A stretch of 36,457 nt of DNA from Nocardia takedensis NBRC 100417 (GTDB lineage Bacteria > Actinomycetota > Actinomycetes > Mycobacteriales > Mycobacteriaceae), in contig NZ_BAGG01000001.1 in NCBI RefSeq assembly GCF_000308695.1, positions 1 to 36,457 of the forward strand, in the 5' to 3' direction. The translations under genes were made by a program, and so were the position numbers. Shown piece by piece: positions 1 to 6,505 of the stretch (position 1 is its first letter; each line of letters opens with the position of its first letter). The notes beneath the pieces were generated by a model. It ran no database searches. It saw only the letters and a program-made list of their open reading frames with translations, and had not been told where the DNA came from.

Positions 1-2
1 AC

Positions 3-464
3 CACCCACGAACCTTGACCGCCCTGCACAACCTCGCCCTGGCCTACCACTCGGCGGGGCGGGCCGGTGAGGCGATCGATTCGTTCGAGCGGGTGGCGGG
101 CGAGCGGACCCGGGTGTCGGGCCACGACCATCCTGACACCTTGTCCGCCCTGCACAACCTCGCCGTGGCCTACCGGTCGGCGGGGCGGGTCGGTGAGGCG
201 ATCGATTTGTTCGAGCGGGTGGCGGGTGAGCGGAGCCGGGTGTCGGGTCACGACCACCCGGCAACCTTGACCGCCCTTCACGACCTCGCCTCCAGCTACC
301 AGTCGGCGGGGCGGGTCGACGACGCGATCGACCGGTATGAGCAGCTACTCCCCCACGTCGTGCGGATCCTGGGTGCCGACCATCCACAAGTCGGGACCAT
401 CCGCGCCATCCTGAAGAGAGCACATGCGGCGAGGCGACCCGATCTTGGAAAGGATGCTGATTGA
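3..464 (+). CDS. Tetratricopeptide-repeat protein, C-terminal fragment (5' end outside window)
   Basis: The reading frame is open to the left edge and the first codons already match the repeat (HPRTLTALHNL), so the gene begins upstream and the internal TTG at 15 is not a real start. Three TPR units of about 42 residues are visible, each with the pattern LHNLAxAYxSAGRxxEAI followed by a GHDHPxTL linker. The last repeat has diverged (LGADHPQVGTIRAIL) and is followed by a basic tail. Such GxDHPxTL repeats are known from the C-terminal halves of actinobacterial NB-ARC/STAND and kinesin-light-chain-like proteins, where they bind protein partners. The N-terminal effector or ATPase domain, if any, is not in the window. 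The gene lies on the element side of the tRNA-Ile remnant at 665-702, so it is probably cargo of an integrated element. TPR identity is sure; the full protein's function is unknown. Confidence 0.85.
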   Translation, partial: HPRTLTALHNLALAYHSAGRAGEAIDSFERVAGERTRVSGHDHPDTLSALHNLAVAYRSAGRVGEAIDLFERVAGERSRVSGHDHPATLTALHDLASSYQSAGRVDDAIDRYEQLLPHVVRILGADHPQVGTIRAILKRAHAARRPDLGKDAD

Positions 465-497
465 TCAACCGAAGAGTTGAAGTGATCCCGATCTGGT

Positions 498-575
498 GTC
501 GCCAGCAGGGTGGCGACCGTGTCGCCACGGTTGGCCAACCAGCTGTGGCGACCTGCGGCGTTGCGCGATCGCCAC
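498..575. repeat. Cluster of five GTCGCCA/TGGCGAC repeats beside the attachment site
   Basis: GTCGCCA occurs at 498-504, TGGCGAC at 511-517, GTCGCCAC at 521-528, GTGGCGAC at 545-552 and TCGCCAC at 569-575, so orientations mostly alternate. Copies 1-2 form a short dyad. Copies 3-4 form an 8-bp dyad enclosing a GGTTGGCCAACC palindrome. The cluster lies 27 bases after the TPR stop codon and 90 bases before the tRNA-Ile remnant. It could be arm-type integrase or excisionase sites, or hairpins ending TPR transcription. The repeats are seen directly; both roles are inference. Confidence 0.55.
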
Positions 576-664
576 AGCGCCGCTAGTTTGGGTCATGAAA
601 TGACACGAAGGGTTACGAAACAGCGGATGAGCTGCTAAGACCGGAGCGTCGACCAGGTAAAAAG

Positions 665-702
665 AACGATAGGGGTTGGAGGTTCAAGTCCTCCTAGGCC
701 CA
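665..702 (+). other. 3' remnant of a tRNA-Ile gene (integrative element attachment site)
   Basis: A complete T arm (GGAGG, loop TTCAAGT, CCTCC at 678-694) is followed by the 3' acceptor strand TAGGCCC (695-701) and discriminator A (702). The bases before it (AACGAT at about 665-670) resemble the 3' side of the tRNA-Ile anticodon arm. No matching 5' half (GGGCCTA plus D arm) is found upstream in the window, so this is not a functional tRNA. TAGGCCC pairs with GGGCCTA, the acceptor start of actinobacterial tRNA-Ile(GAT). In related genomes ileT sits just here, before alaT. Tyrosine integrases commonly use tRNA 3' ends as att sites and leave such a copy at the far end of the insert. The intact gene and integrase are expected upstream, outside the window. 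Confidence 0.75.
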
Positions 703-899
703 CATTTCTTCTCCTCGCCCCGGTCTCCGGGGCTTTTCTCGTTTGCGGATATTCGTTTCCCAGCGCGCGCGGCGGGCCGTATTCTCGGCGGCGTGATGCA
801 GCAGTTCTTCTTCCGTCTCGGCTGACTCGGTTCCGAGTTCTCCGGTGTCGGGCCGCGTGGGCTCGACGCCTTCCGAGTCGTCTTCGAAGGAAGTCATTC

Positions 900-1517
900 A
901 TGCTGTTGCTCGTTTCCGGCGCGTCCGGCGTCGGCAAGTCCACCGCGCGGTTGCATGCGCGCCATCTGCTCGACGAGTCGTTCGAGAACGTCGAGTTCTT
1001 CACCATGGGCCCGATCCCGGCCGCGCCGACGCTCGCTTGGCGGCAGGAGCAGGTGGAGGCCGTGGTGGCGCGGGCCGCCGAACTCGCCGCGGTGGGAAGG
1101 CATTTGTTGTTCGCGGGGGATCCGGTGCCGGTGGGGGAGGCGTTGGCGGCGCCCAGCGCGGACCGGGTCGATATCGCCGCGTGTCTGCTCGACGTGGACG
1201 AGTCCGCGCATCTGGCTCGGCTGGCCGTGCGCGAGGAGCCCGAGTCGTTGATTCCGCTGCACCGTGGCTTCGCGGAGTGGCTGCGCGCGCACGCCGTCGA
1301 TCCCGGATATGTGACCGAGGCGATCACCACCGACGCCTGGCCGGGGATGCGCTGGGAGCGGTGGGTCGGTCGCGGTCCGGGGCCGGAGTGGGCGATGACG
1401 GTGCTCGACACCTCGCGGTTCGGGCCGGAACGGGTCGGTAGCGAGGTCGCCGATTGGTGCCTGCGCGCGGTGGCGGGGGAGGCCCCGGTGTTCCAGGCGG
1501 GCTGGTTCCGCGACTAG
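900..1517 (+). CDS. P-loop nucleotide-binding protein (kinase-like), function unknown
   Basis: A 205-residue cytoplasmic protein that begins directly with a P-loop: MLLLVSGASGVGKST, Walker A at residues 7-15, as in small-molecule kinases and AAA_33-type ATPases. The rest fits a small alpha/beta kinase fold: an acidic stretch around residues 98-103 (LLDVDES) could serve as a Walker B or substrate-binding region, and an Arg-rich segment (HLARLAVREE) may form a lid. The C terminus is Trp-rich. The start is set by a GGAAG ribosome binding site eight bases before ATG. The gene is the first complete one after the tRNA-Ile scar, and a strong bidirectional hairpin separates it from the convergent oxygenase gene. 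Substrate not recognisable from sequence. Confidence 0.8.
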   Translation: MLLLVSGASGVGKSTARLHARHLLDESFENVEFFTMGPIPAAPTLAWRQEQVEAVVARAAELAAVGRHLLFAGDPVPVGEALAAPSADRVDIAACLLDVDESAHLARLAVREEPESLIPLHRGFAEWLRAHAVDPGYVTEAITTDAWPGMRWERWVGRGPGPEWAMTVLDTSRFGPERVGSEVADWCLRAVAGEAPVFQAGWFRD

Positions 1518-1524
1518 CGACAGC

Positions 1525-1560
1525 GCGGGCCCCGACCGGAGTGGTCCGGTCGGGGCCCGC
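1525..1560. terminator. Bidirectional terminator hairpin between convergent genes
   Basis: A perfect 16-bp inverted repeat (arms 1525-1540 and 1545-1560, loop GTGG) begins eight bases after the P-loop gene stop and ends nine bases before the stop of the minus-strand oxygenase gene. There is no U tract, as is usual for high-GC actinobacterial terminators. It can serve both genes. Confidence 0.75.
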
Positions 1561-1569
1561 ACGGCGCGC

Positions 1570-2793
1570 TCAGGCGGTCTTGTCGAGTTGCGGCGCGGAT
1601 TCGCCGATCGTCGCCGTCGTCTCGCCGATCAGCCTGCGCAGGAACGCTTCCTGGTCGCGGCGGCCGAGGACCTCGGCGCGGTCGCGTCCGTTGCGGGACA
1701 GGTGGACGTAGGCGCTGCGACCCAGGTTGATCGGGATGCGCAACGCCGGGTACCACGGCGGCACGTAGGCGGGCAGGCCCAAGACGCGCATGGCCTTGGG
1801 GCCGAGGAACGCGCTGGTCACCGACAGGTGCTGGGCGCGGGCGATGCGGCCGCGGATGCCGGGCAGGTTCGGGTAGGACCACTGCAGCGGGTCGTCGGCC
1901 ATGGGTAGCGCCAACTGCCTGCTGGTCTCGTCGGGGTTGGTGATGGCGGTCAGGCTGTGGTGCAGGATCTCGATGCCGTCGCGGAATCCGGTGGGCAACC
2001 ACTGCTCCTCGACGCCGATGAGCCAGCCGACGTAGCGGGTCAGGTGGGCCGCGGCCTCCAGATCGCCGCGACTTGGCACGACGCCGAGGGCGAGGCCGCC
2101 GACGATCGGGGCCAGCAGTGCGCCGACCAGGGTGGCGGCCATGTCGGTCTGGTTGATCGGCAGACCCCATTCCTCGCCGCGCCAGTCCGGCATCGCGGCG
2201 ACGTGGCGGCGCACGAAGCTGTGGATGAGCCGCACGTGCAGGGTGGAGCGGTAGCCGAGTCCGTAGCGCCGCATGCCGTTCTCGGAGGAGACGTCCATCG
2301 CCCACTGCAACGTCTCCGCGAAGCGCCGCGCCGGTCCCTTCTCCAGAGCGCCGGTGCGGATCAGCGTCTTGTTGAAGCCGGAGGCCAGGTAGCCGCCGAG
2401 GAAGGACACGTCGCGAGCGAAGTACAGTCCGTCGCTGCCGCCGGAGCGGAACAGTCGCTCGCCGTGGCGTAGCAGGTCCTGGTCGACCCAGTCGGGGGTG
2501 TTCTCGACCTGGGTGAAGAACGCGCGCAACGGTTCCGGCGCGTCGGGCACGGCGTCGATGCCGACGTGCAGCGCCCGTTCGAACAGCGGTCGCGTGGTGG
2601 CCATGCCTTCGGCGTACATCCAGTCCACCAGGCGGTCCATCGGTTCGTCGCCGACGAGCAGGGATTCGCCGAGTTGCCGCCAGCGGTCCTCGGACGGTTT
2701 CCCGATGCCCATCAGCATTGCGAAAAGGCCGAGGCCGGGCGCTTTGCGCGGCCGGTCGGGGTGGCGGCTCGGAATGGTCGCGGACGTCGTCAT
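1570..2793 (-). CDS. Oxygenase MpaB / rubber oxygenase (Lcp) family protein, DUF2236
   Basis: A 407-residue protein of the DUF2236 family, which includes fungal MpaB and the haem-b latex-clearing protein Lcp; characterised members cleave or oxidise isoprenoid chains, and most actinobacterial paralogues have no known substrate. Family-typical segments are FARDVSFLGGYLASGFNKTLIRTGAL, here split as FARDVSFLGGYLASG and NKTLIRTG, then RYGLGYRSTLHVRLIHSFVR (candidate haem-ligand His in RLIHSF) and PINQTDMAATLVG, followed by GWLIGVEEQWLP. No secretion signal is evident. The frame is open 37 codons further, to an ATG at 2904, but ATG 2791-2793 has an AGGAAG ribosome binding site six bases away and the extra residues look non-conserved, so the shorter form is preferred. 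Family assignment is firm; substrate unknown. Confidence 0.85.
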   Translation of the reverse strand: MTTSATIPSRHPDRPRKAPGLGLFAMLMGIGKPSEDRWRQLGESLLVGDEPMDRLVDWMYAEGMATTRPLFERALHVGIDAVPDAPEPLRAFFTQVENTPDWVDQDLLRHGERLFRSGGSDGLYFARDVSFLGGYLASGFNKTLIRTGALEKGPARRFAETLQWAMDVSSENGMRRYGLGYRSTLHVRLIHSFVRRHVAAMPDWRGEEWGLPINQTDMAATLVGALLAPIVGGLALGVVPSRGDLEAAAHLTRYVGWLIGVEEQWLPTGFRDGIEILHHSLTAITNPDETSRQLALPMADDPLQWSYPNLPGIRGRIARAQHLSVTSAFLGPKAMRVLGLPAYVPPWYPALRIPINLGRSAYVHLSRNGRDRAEVLGRRDQEAFLRRLIGETTATIGESAPQLDKTA

Positions 2794-3102
2794 GGGCGCT
2801 TCCTCGTCGAGGCGTCCGTGCGCTGCTGGTTCAGCGTCACGATGGCGGTGTCCGGGCGTGACCCCGGTCGTAGCCATGTAACAAGTGTGCAGTAGATGTT
2901 TCATCGCGTCAATCTGGCAAGAGTTAATGCCTGATAACGATTCCGCGCCGCTCGGAGCCGGGAAACCGGCGCTGACATGCCGTGTTGACGATGTCCGAGC
3001 CGAACCGATACCTTGTCACTGAACGACGGCTCTACCGTCGGCATCACGACGCTGAGCAGGGCAGATCCGTGCCGGCTCGAAACCACAAGTAGGGTGGGAA
3101 CC
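2794..3102. other. Divergent intergenic region, no gene seen
   Basis: These 309 bases lie between the oxygenase gene (minus) and the DLW-39 gene (plus) and should carry both promoters. The part from 2876 to 2960 is clearly less GC-rich than its surroundings and includes a loose AACA/TGTT dyad at about 2880-2900. No convincing operator or RNA was found. Small frames on either strand here lack ribosome binding sites and family resemblance. Confidence 0.5.
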
Positions 3103-3210
3103 ATGAAGATCCTCCTCACCGTCGGTGTCGCGATCCTGGTACTCGTCGGCATCACCAAGCTGCGCAAGCGCGACGACGCGGACTTGTGGCACGAGGTGAC
3201 CACCCGCTGA
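3103..3210 (+). CDS. DLW-39 family small membrane protein
   Basis: A 35-residue protein: a hydrophobic N-terminal helix (KILLTVGVAILVLVGI), a basic stretch (KLRKRDD) and the family signature ADLWHEVT near the C terminus. DLW-39 proteins are about 39 residues, named for the conserved DLW triplet, and in Mycobacteriales lie between gyrA and tRNA-Ala, as here. Their function is unknown; the layout predicts a single-pass inner-membrane protein with a cytoplasmic tail. The ATG at 3103 is chosen because AGGGTGGG precedes it and because the family starts MKxxL; an upstream in-frame start at 3013 would add 30 non-conserved residues. Confidence 0.8.
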   Translation: MKILLTVGVAILVLVGITKLRKRDDADLWHEVTTR

Positions 3211-3226
3211 CCCCACCCGGGGTTCG

Positions 3227-3299
3227 GGGGCCTTAGCTCAATTGGCAGAGCACTGCCTTTGCAAGGCAGGGGTTAGGGGTTCGATTCCCCTAGGCTCCA
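3227..3299 (+). tRNA. alaT: tRNA-Ala (anticodon TGC)
   Basis: A full cloverleaf of 73 bases: acceptor GGGGCCT pairs with AGGCTCC (one G-T pair) and the discriminator is A at 3299. The D arm contains TAGCTCAATTGGCAGAGCA. The anticodon stem CTGCC/GGCAG encloses loop TTTGCAA with anticodon TGC at 3260-3262. The T arm is AGGGG-TTCGATT-CCCCT. CCA is not encoded. A strong hairpin terminator follows. In relatives this gene pairs with ileT; here ileT is present only as a 3' remnant 2.5 kb upstream. Confidence 0.97.
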
Positions 3300-3302
3300 C
3301 TC

Positions 3303-3344
3303 GGAAGCGCCCGCCACCTGCATCGACAGGTGGCGGGCGCTTCC
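3303..3344 (+). terminator. Terminator hairpin of tRNA-Ala
   Basis: A perfect 18-bp inverted repeat (3303-3320 and 3327-3344) with the six-base loop CATCGA starts three bases after the tRNA 3' end and is followed by a short T-containing tract (CTTTCG). Placement and stem strength make it the tRNA terminator; it could also stop the minus-strand regulator gene ending at 3446. Confidence 0.85.
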
Positions 3345-3445
3345 GCTTTCGAAGTCGGCACTCGAATCCGGTACTTTGCCAGCACTTTCGATCGGTGAGC
3401 ACCCGACGTTCATTCGAAATCGGGACGCTCGAATCCGGATGCTCC

Positions 3446-4186
3446 TCAGGGCTCGGGCGGGCGGTCGAACGCGTCGATCGTGGCTTTCGAGGTCGAGCGG
3501 TCCCGCAACACCAGTTCCCACGGGCCGGAGTTGATGTCGAACGACTTGCCGAATCCGATCCACTTTCCGGCCATGCGGGTGACGGTCGGTTCGACCAGCA
3601 TCTGAACCGCACCGTGGTATGTAGCGCCCCGGTAGTAGCCGTCCGGGTCGGTGCGTTCTGCCCAGGTGCCCGTCGCGATGTTCCCGTCCATGGTCAGGTT
3701 CATCTCCATGATCGAGCCCGCGGACCCCGGCAGGCTGCGCACGGTGAGTGCGTCCGCGTGCTGGAGTACAACTACGTGGTGCACCGCGGTGAATGTGGCG
3801 TCGCGACCGCTGGAGTAGTACTCGTATCGGCTCAGCCAGACGCCGTTGAGGCTGCCGACCACCGGTCGTGGTGTCGCGGCGGTGGTTTCGTGCGGTACCC
3901 GACCGATGGCGGATTCGACGGCGTGTCCGTTCGCGTCGTCGCCGGACAGGGATCGGCCCGGTTCCACGGCGCCGAATCCGAGGGATTCGATCGGCATTCT
4001 CATCACCTGTTCGAGGGCGCGGATATGGGTCGCCCGAGGATTGAGGGTGGTTCCCGCCTCCCACCGCTGTACCAGCCTTTTCGTGGCGGTGTCGCACCCG
4101 ACTTCGCGCAGCGCCCGCGCGAGGTCGTCCTGACTCATCCGGCGCGCGTTGCGGGCGGCGCGGAGAGCGTTGTTCGGCGTTGTCAT
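3446..4186 (-). CDS. XRE-family transcriptional regulator with a C-terminal beta-rich domain
   Basis: A 246-residue protein. Residues about 5-70 form a helix-turn-helix of the XRE/Cro type (NALRAARNARRMSQDDLARAL, split here as NALRAARNARR and MSQDDLARAL; then KRLVQRWEAG and a recognition segment ending ALEQVMRMP). A variable linker reaches residue 110. The C-terminal 130 residues (LNGVWLSRYEYYSSGR, GTWAERTDPDGYYRGATYHG, GPWELVL) alternate hydrophobic and polar residues with many Trp, Tyr and Gly, which suggests a beta barrel of lipocalin type that may sense a ligand. No transmembrane segment is seen. The start is supported by a promoter whose -10 lies six bases before the ATG, so the mRNA is probably leaderless. 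Target genes are unknown. Confidence 0.8.
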   Translation of the reverse strand: MTTPNNALRAARNARRMSQDDLARALREVGCDTATKRLVQRWEAGTTLNPRATHIRALEQVMRMPIESLGFGAVEPGRSLSGDDANGHAVESAIGRVPHETTAATPRPVVGSLNGVWLSRYEYYSSGRDATFTAVHHVVVLQHADALTVRSLPGSAGSIMEMNLTMDGNIATGTWAERTDPDGYYRGATYHGAVQMLVEPTVTRMAGKWIGFGKSFDINSGPWELVLRDRSTSKATIDAFDRPPEP

Positions 4187-4192
4187 GCCGCC

Positions 4193-4221
4193 ACGCTAGC
4201 GAAATGACACCGGAATGTCGC
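4193..4221 (-). promoter_or_regulatory. Predicted leaderless promoter of the XRE gene
   Basis: On the minus strand GCGACA (-35 candidate, 4216-4221), 17 bases, then TAGCGT (-10, 4193-4198) and six bases to the ATG at 4186. This spacing places transcription start at the A of ATG, the typical actinobacterial leaderless layout, and there is no ribosome binding site. Prediction by eye. Confidence 0.5.
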
Positions 4222-4457
4222 CCTGAATGGGTGTGGTTCGACGCCTCCCGCGTCGTCGCTCGGACAGAGGGATCCGGCCGATCCTGAGGATGGCCCCGCC
4301 GCCGCGTCGACATCCGACCGACTGTTCCCGGTTGTTGTCCGCGGCGGTGGGTGCTCGCCAACTCACACAGGGGAAGGATCGGAATGATCGAGATGGCCTA
4401 CGTCGGTACCGGGACGAGCGATATTCGTCCGAGCGCGGCGATTCTGTGGATTGCCCG

Positions 4458-4565
4458 ATGAATTGGGCGGACATCGGACTTCTCGCCGTCCTCGCGATAC
4501 CGGTCGCGGTGGTCGTGGCCATGATTGTCTTGCCGTCCGACCACGACGATCCGCCCTCGGACTGA
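4458..4565 (+). CDS. Possible 35-residue single-pass membrane peptide
   Basis: ATG at 4458 opens a short frame: MNWADIGLLAVLAIPVAVVV and onward, a strong hydrophobic helix (residues 5-27) followed by an acidic tail LPSDHDDPPSD. Such tiny membrane proteins are common in actinobacteria. However, no good ribosome binding site precedes the ATG and no family is recognised. It sits alone between the divergent XRE regulator and the convergent DUF1275 gene. Low confidence. Confidence 0.35.
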   Translation: MNWADIGLLAVLAIPVAVVVAMIVLPSDHDDPPSD

Positions 4566-4579
4566 CCACTCACGGAAAC

Positions 4580-4598
4580 TGTGGACGTCTGTGGACAT
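4580..4598. promoter_or_regulatory. Tandem DnaA-box-like 9-mers
   Basis: TGTGGACGT (4580-4588) and TGTGGACAT (4590-4598) repeat with a 10-base period. The second is one mismatch from TGTGGACAA, the reverse complement of the actinobacterial DnaA box TTGTCCACA. They lie just beyond the stop of the DUF1275 gene. The role is inferred from resemblance only. Confidence 0.35.
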
Positions 4599-4612
4599 CC
4601 TCGAAGCTTCGG

Positions 4613-5323
4613 TCATTCGTCGGTGAGGGGGCCGTGGCGGTCGAGGTGGAGGTAGGTGTAGCCGGTGACCAGGAGGCAGACGACGGTGGCGGTGATAAGC
4701 ATGGCCCAGCCCGCGACTAGGAGGCTGAGCAGGCCGCCGAGCAGGGCGCCGAGGGCGAAGGCGGCGTAGAGCAGGAAGTAGTCGAGCCAGTCGGCGTAGG
4801 TGCCGCCGCTGAGGTGACGTTCGATGCCCTGGCCGAGTTTGACCAGGGTGCCGGTCACGTAGCTGAGGGGGATCGAGACTTCGCCGTCCTTGACGAAGGA
4901 GGTGTTGAGCGCGCCGACGCCGAACGCCACGAACAGGATCGGGACGAATTCGATGCGGGAGGTATCGGTGAGTTCGTAGAGGACGACGTCGATGGCCGTG
5001 GCGATGGACAGGCACAGGGTGGTGAGCAGGGTGGGGCCGTGCGGGTGGCCGGACCAGAAGTGGCGGCGGCACAGCGAGGCGACGACCACGCCCGACAGGA
5101 ACGCCGCCAACAGCAGGGCCGCGGCGATCGCCACGTCGCGTTCGTCGTGGAAGTGGCCGAGTACGGCGCGCTCGGTGTTGCCGGTCATGAACGTGACGAA
5201 ATATCCGGCGGTGTGCATGAAGGCCGACGCGCCGATGAGTCCGGCCAACGCGGCCAGCACCCAGGACAGGCGCGCTTCGTTGTCGTAGAGCTCTTTCCTG
5301 CGGGCCTGGTCGGGGTGCCGCAC
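4613..5323 (-). CDS. DUF1275 (YoaK-like) integral membrane protein
   Basis: A 236-residue polytopic membrane protein with about six hydrophobic segments. Family hallmarks are GLIGASAFMHTAGYFVTFMT followed by GN in the first hairpin, and SYVTGTLVKLGQ in the middle. DUF1275 proteins are widespread and functionally undefined; a transport role is usually assumed. The frame extends 41 codons upstream to 5446, but GTG at 5321-5323 has a GGGAG ribosome binding site eight bases away, and the extension is polar and lies in the region needed for the divergent gene's promoter, so the shorter form is preferred. Confidence 0.82.
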   Translation of the reverse strand: MRHPDQARRKELYDNEARLSWVLAALAGLIGASAFMHTAGYFVTFMTGNTERAVLGHFHDERDVAIAAALLLAAFLSGVVVASLCRRHFWSGHPHGPTLLTTLCLSIATAIDVVLYELTDTSRIEFVPILFVAFGVGALNTSFVKDGEVSIPLSYVTGTLVKLGQGIERHLSGGTYADWLDYFLLYAAFALGALLGGLLSLLVAGWAMLITATVVCLLVTGYTYLHLDRHGPLTDE

Positions 5324-5468
5324 TGTGCGCTCTCCCTCCGGATCGGTGGTGACGTGTCCAGTGAACCCGCTGGACCACGGAAAACGCTGAGGCTGCGCCG
5401 TGCGGTGACCACATATTTGCGGTCGGTACCCGGGGCGCGCGCCCACGCCGACGGGCTACGGTGCTGCT

Positions 5469-6392
5469 GTGGCAACTGTGTTCGATCATCTGCTGACCGC
5501 TCCGCTCCGCGACGCGCCGGAGCAGGACCTGGCGGGCGCGTGGGCTCGGCACCGGGAGGTCGCGCGTGGTTTCGAGTCCTCGTTGGACGCGGCGATCGCG
5601 GGCGGTTTCGCGGCGGACCGGCTCGGTTTCGCGTTCCTGTCCGGCTATCAGGAGGCGTTGCGCGCGCTCATCCCGGCCGTCGGAGTGGACGAGATCGTGG
5701 CGTTGTCGGCGACCGAGGAAGGGGGCGCGCACCCGGCGGCGATCGAGACGCGCCTGGTCGACACGCCGGACGGCGCGCGCGTGACCGGCACCAAGACCTT
5801 CACCACGCTCGGCACGCTGGCTTCGCGTGTCGTGGTGATCGCCGCGGTCGGCCCGGATGACCAGGGGCGCAACGTCTTGCGCGCGGCGCTGGTCGAGGTC
5901 GATCAACCGGGCGTTGCGGTGTCGCCGTTGGAGCCGGTGCCCTTCGCGCCCGAGATCCCGCACGCCCGAGTGGTTCTCAGCGACGCGCGCGCCGAACCGC
6001 TGCCGGGAGACGGGTACTCGGACTATCTGAAACCGTTCCGCACCCTGGAGGACGCGCACGTGTTCGCGGCGACATTGGGGTGGCTGGTCCGGATCGGCAG
6101 GCTCGCACGGTGGCCGCAGCCTGTTCTGCAACGGCTGCTGGCGGCGTTGGCCGGGCTGCGCGGGGCCGATCCGGCGCGGCCGAAGGCGCCGGGGGTGCAC
6201 ATCGCGCTGGGTGGGTTGTTCGATCAGGTCGACCAGTTGTTGGCGGAGATCGAACCCCTGTGGTCGGCTGTCGATTCCACGGATCGGGAGCGGTGGGAAC
6301 GCGATCGTCGACTGCTGGGAACCGCGGGGCGGGTGCGGGCGCTGCGCCTGTCGGCCGCCTGGCGCGTGGTGGAGAGTTCCGGCGGGCACTGA
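5469..6392 (+). CDS. Acyl-CoA dehydrogenase-like protein (short)
   Basis: A 307-residue protein starting at GTG. The central segment VTGTKTFTTLGTLASRVVVI resembles the GxKxFxT-A core of the acyl-CoA dehydrogenase middle beta domain, and the flanks are helical: residues 15-80 for the N-terminal bundle and 190-300 for the C-terminal bundle. Family members catalyse FAD-linked alpha,beta-dehydrogenation of acyl thioesters and are usually about 380 residues. This one is about 70 residues shorter, and no clear catalytic Glu or FAD-binding signature could be placed, so activity is uncertain. No acyl-CoA partner gene is adjacent. The ribosome binding site is weak. Confidence 0.7.
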   Translation: MATVFDHLLTAPLRDAPEQDLAGAWARHREVARGFESSLDAAIAGGFAADRLGFAFLSGYQEALRALIPAVGVDEIVALSATEEGGAHPAAIETRLVDTPDGARVTGTKTFTTLGTLASRVVVIAAVGPDDQGRNVLRAALVEVDQPGVAVSPLEPVPFAPEIPHARVVLSDARAEPLPGDGYSDYLKPFRTLEDAHVFAATLGWLVRIGRLARWPQPVLQRLLAALAGLRGADPARPKAPGVHIALGGLFDQVDQLLAEIEPLWSAVDSTDRERWERDRRLLGTAGRVRALRLSAAWRVVESSGGH

Positions 6393-6420
6393 TCGGCGGA
6401 ACCTACCCGGGACATGGGAG

Positions 6421-6493
6421 CGGGCCTCGGCGAAGGGGGGGAGTTAGCCGAGGCCCGCGTAAGGTCGGCCCGGGGGGGAGGGGCCGACGTGAA
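6421..6493 (-). ncRNA. 6C small RNA (twin hairpins with C7 loops)
   Basis: Read on the minus strand, two GC-rich hairpins follow each other. The first has an 8-bp stem GTCGGCCC/GGGCCGAC (6481-6488 and 6464-6471) with loop CTCCCCCCC. The second has an 11-bp stem CGGGCCTCGGC/GCCGAGGCCCG (6447-6457 and 6421-6431) with loop TAACTCCCCCCCTTC. Paired hairpins each exposing six or more cytosines define the actinobacterial 6C RNA (B11 in M. tuberculosis), which acts on G-rich mRNA sites and affects growth and division genes. A TAGGAT -10 element (minus strand, about 6500-6505) lies just upstream, placing the 5' end near 6493. No U tract follows the second stem. The alternative is a plain double terminator for the plus-strand gene ending at 6392, but identical C runs in both loops argue for 6C. 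Confidence 0.72.
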
Positions 6494-6505
6494 TGATCCT
6501 ACGCG

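Noticed and set aside
635..1411. Long minus-strand frame across the tRNA remnant and the P-loop gene
   Set aside because: Ser/Arg-rich, antisense to the convincing Walker A protein, and it crosses the tRNA-Ile remnant.
4398..6389. 663-codon minus-strand frame
   Set aside because: Mostly His/Arg/Pro-rich translation antisense to the acyl-CoA-dehydrogenase-like gene and in another frame of the DUF1275 gene; a high-GC artefact.
6421..6488. Simple pair of rho-independent terminators
   Set aside because: Possible, but neither stem has a U tract on either strand, and matching C7 loops fit 6C RNA better.
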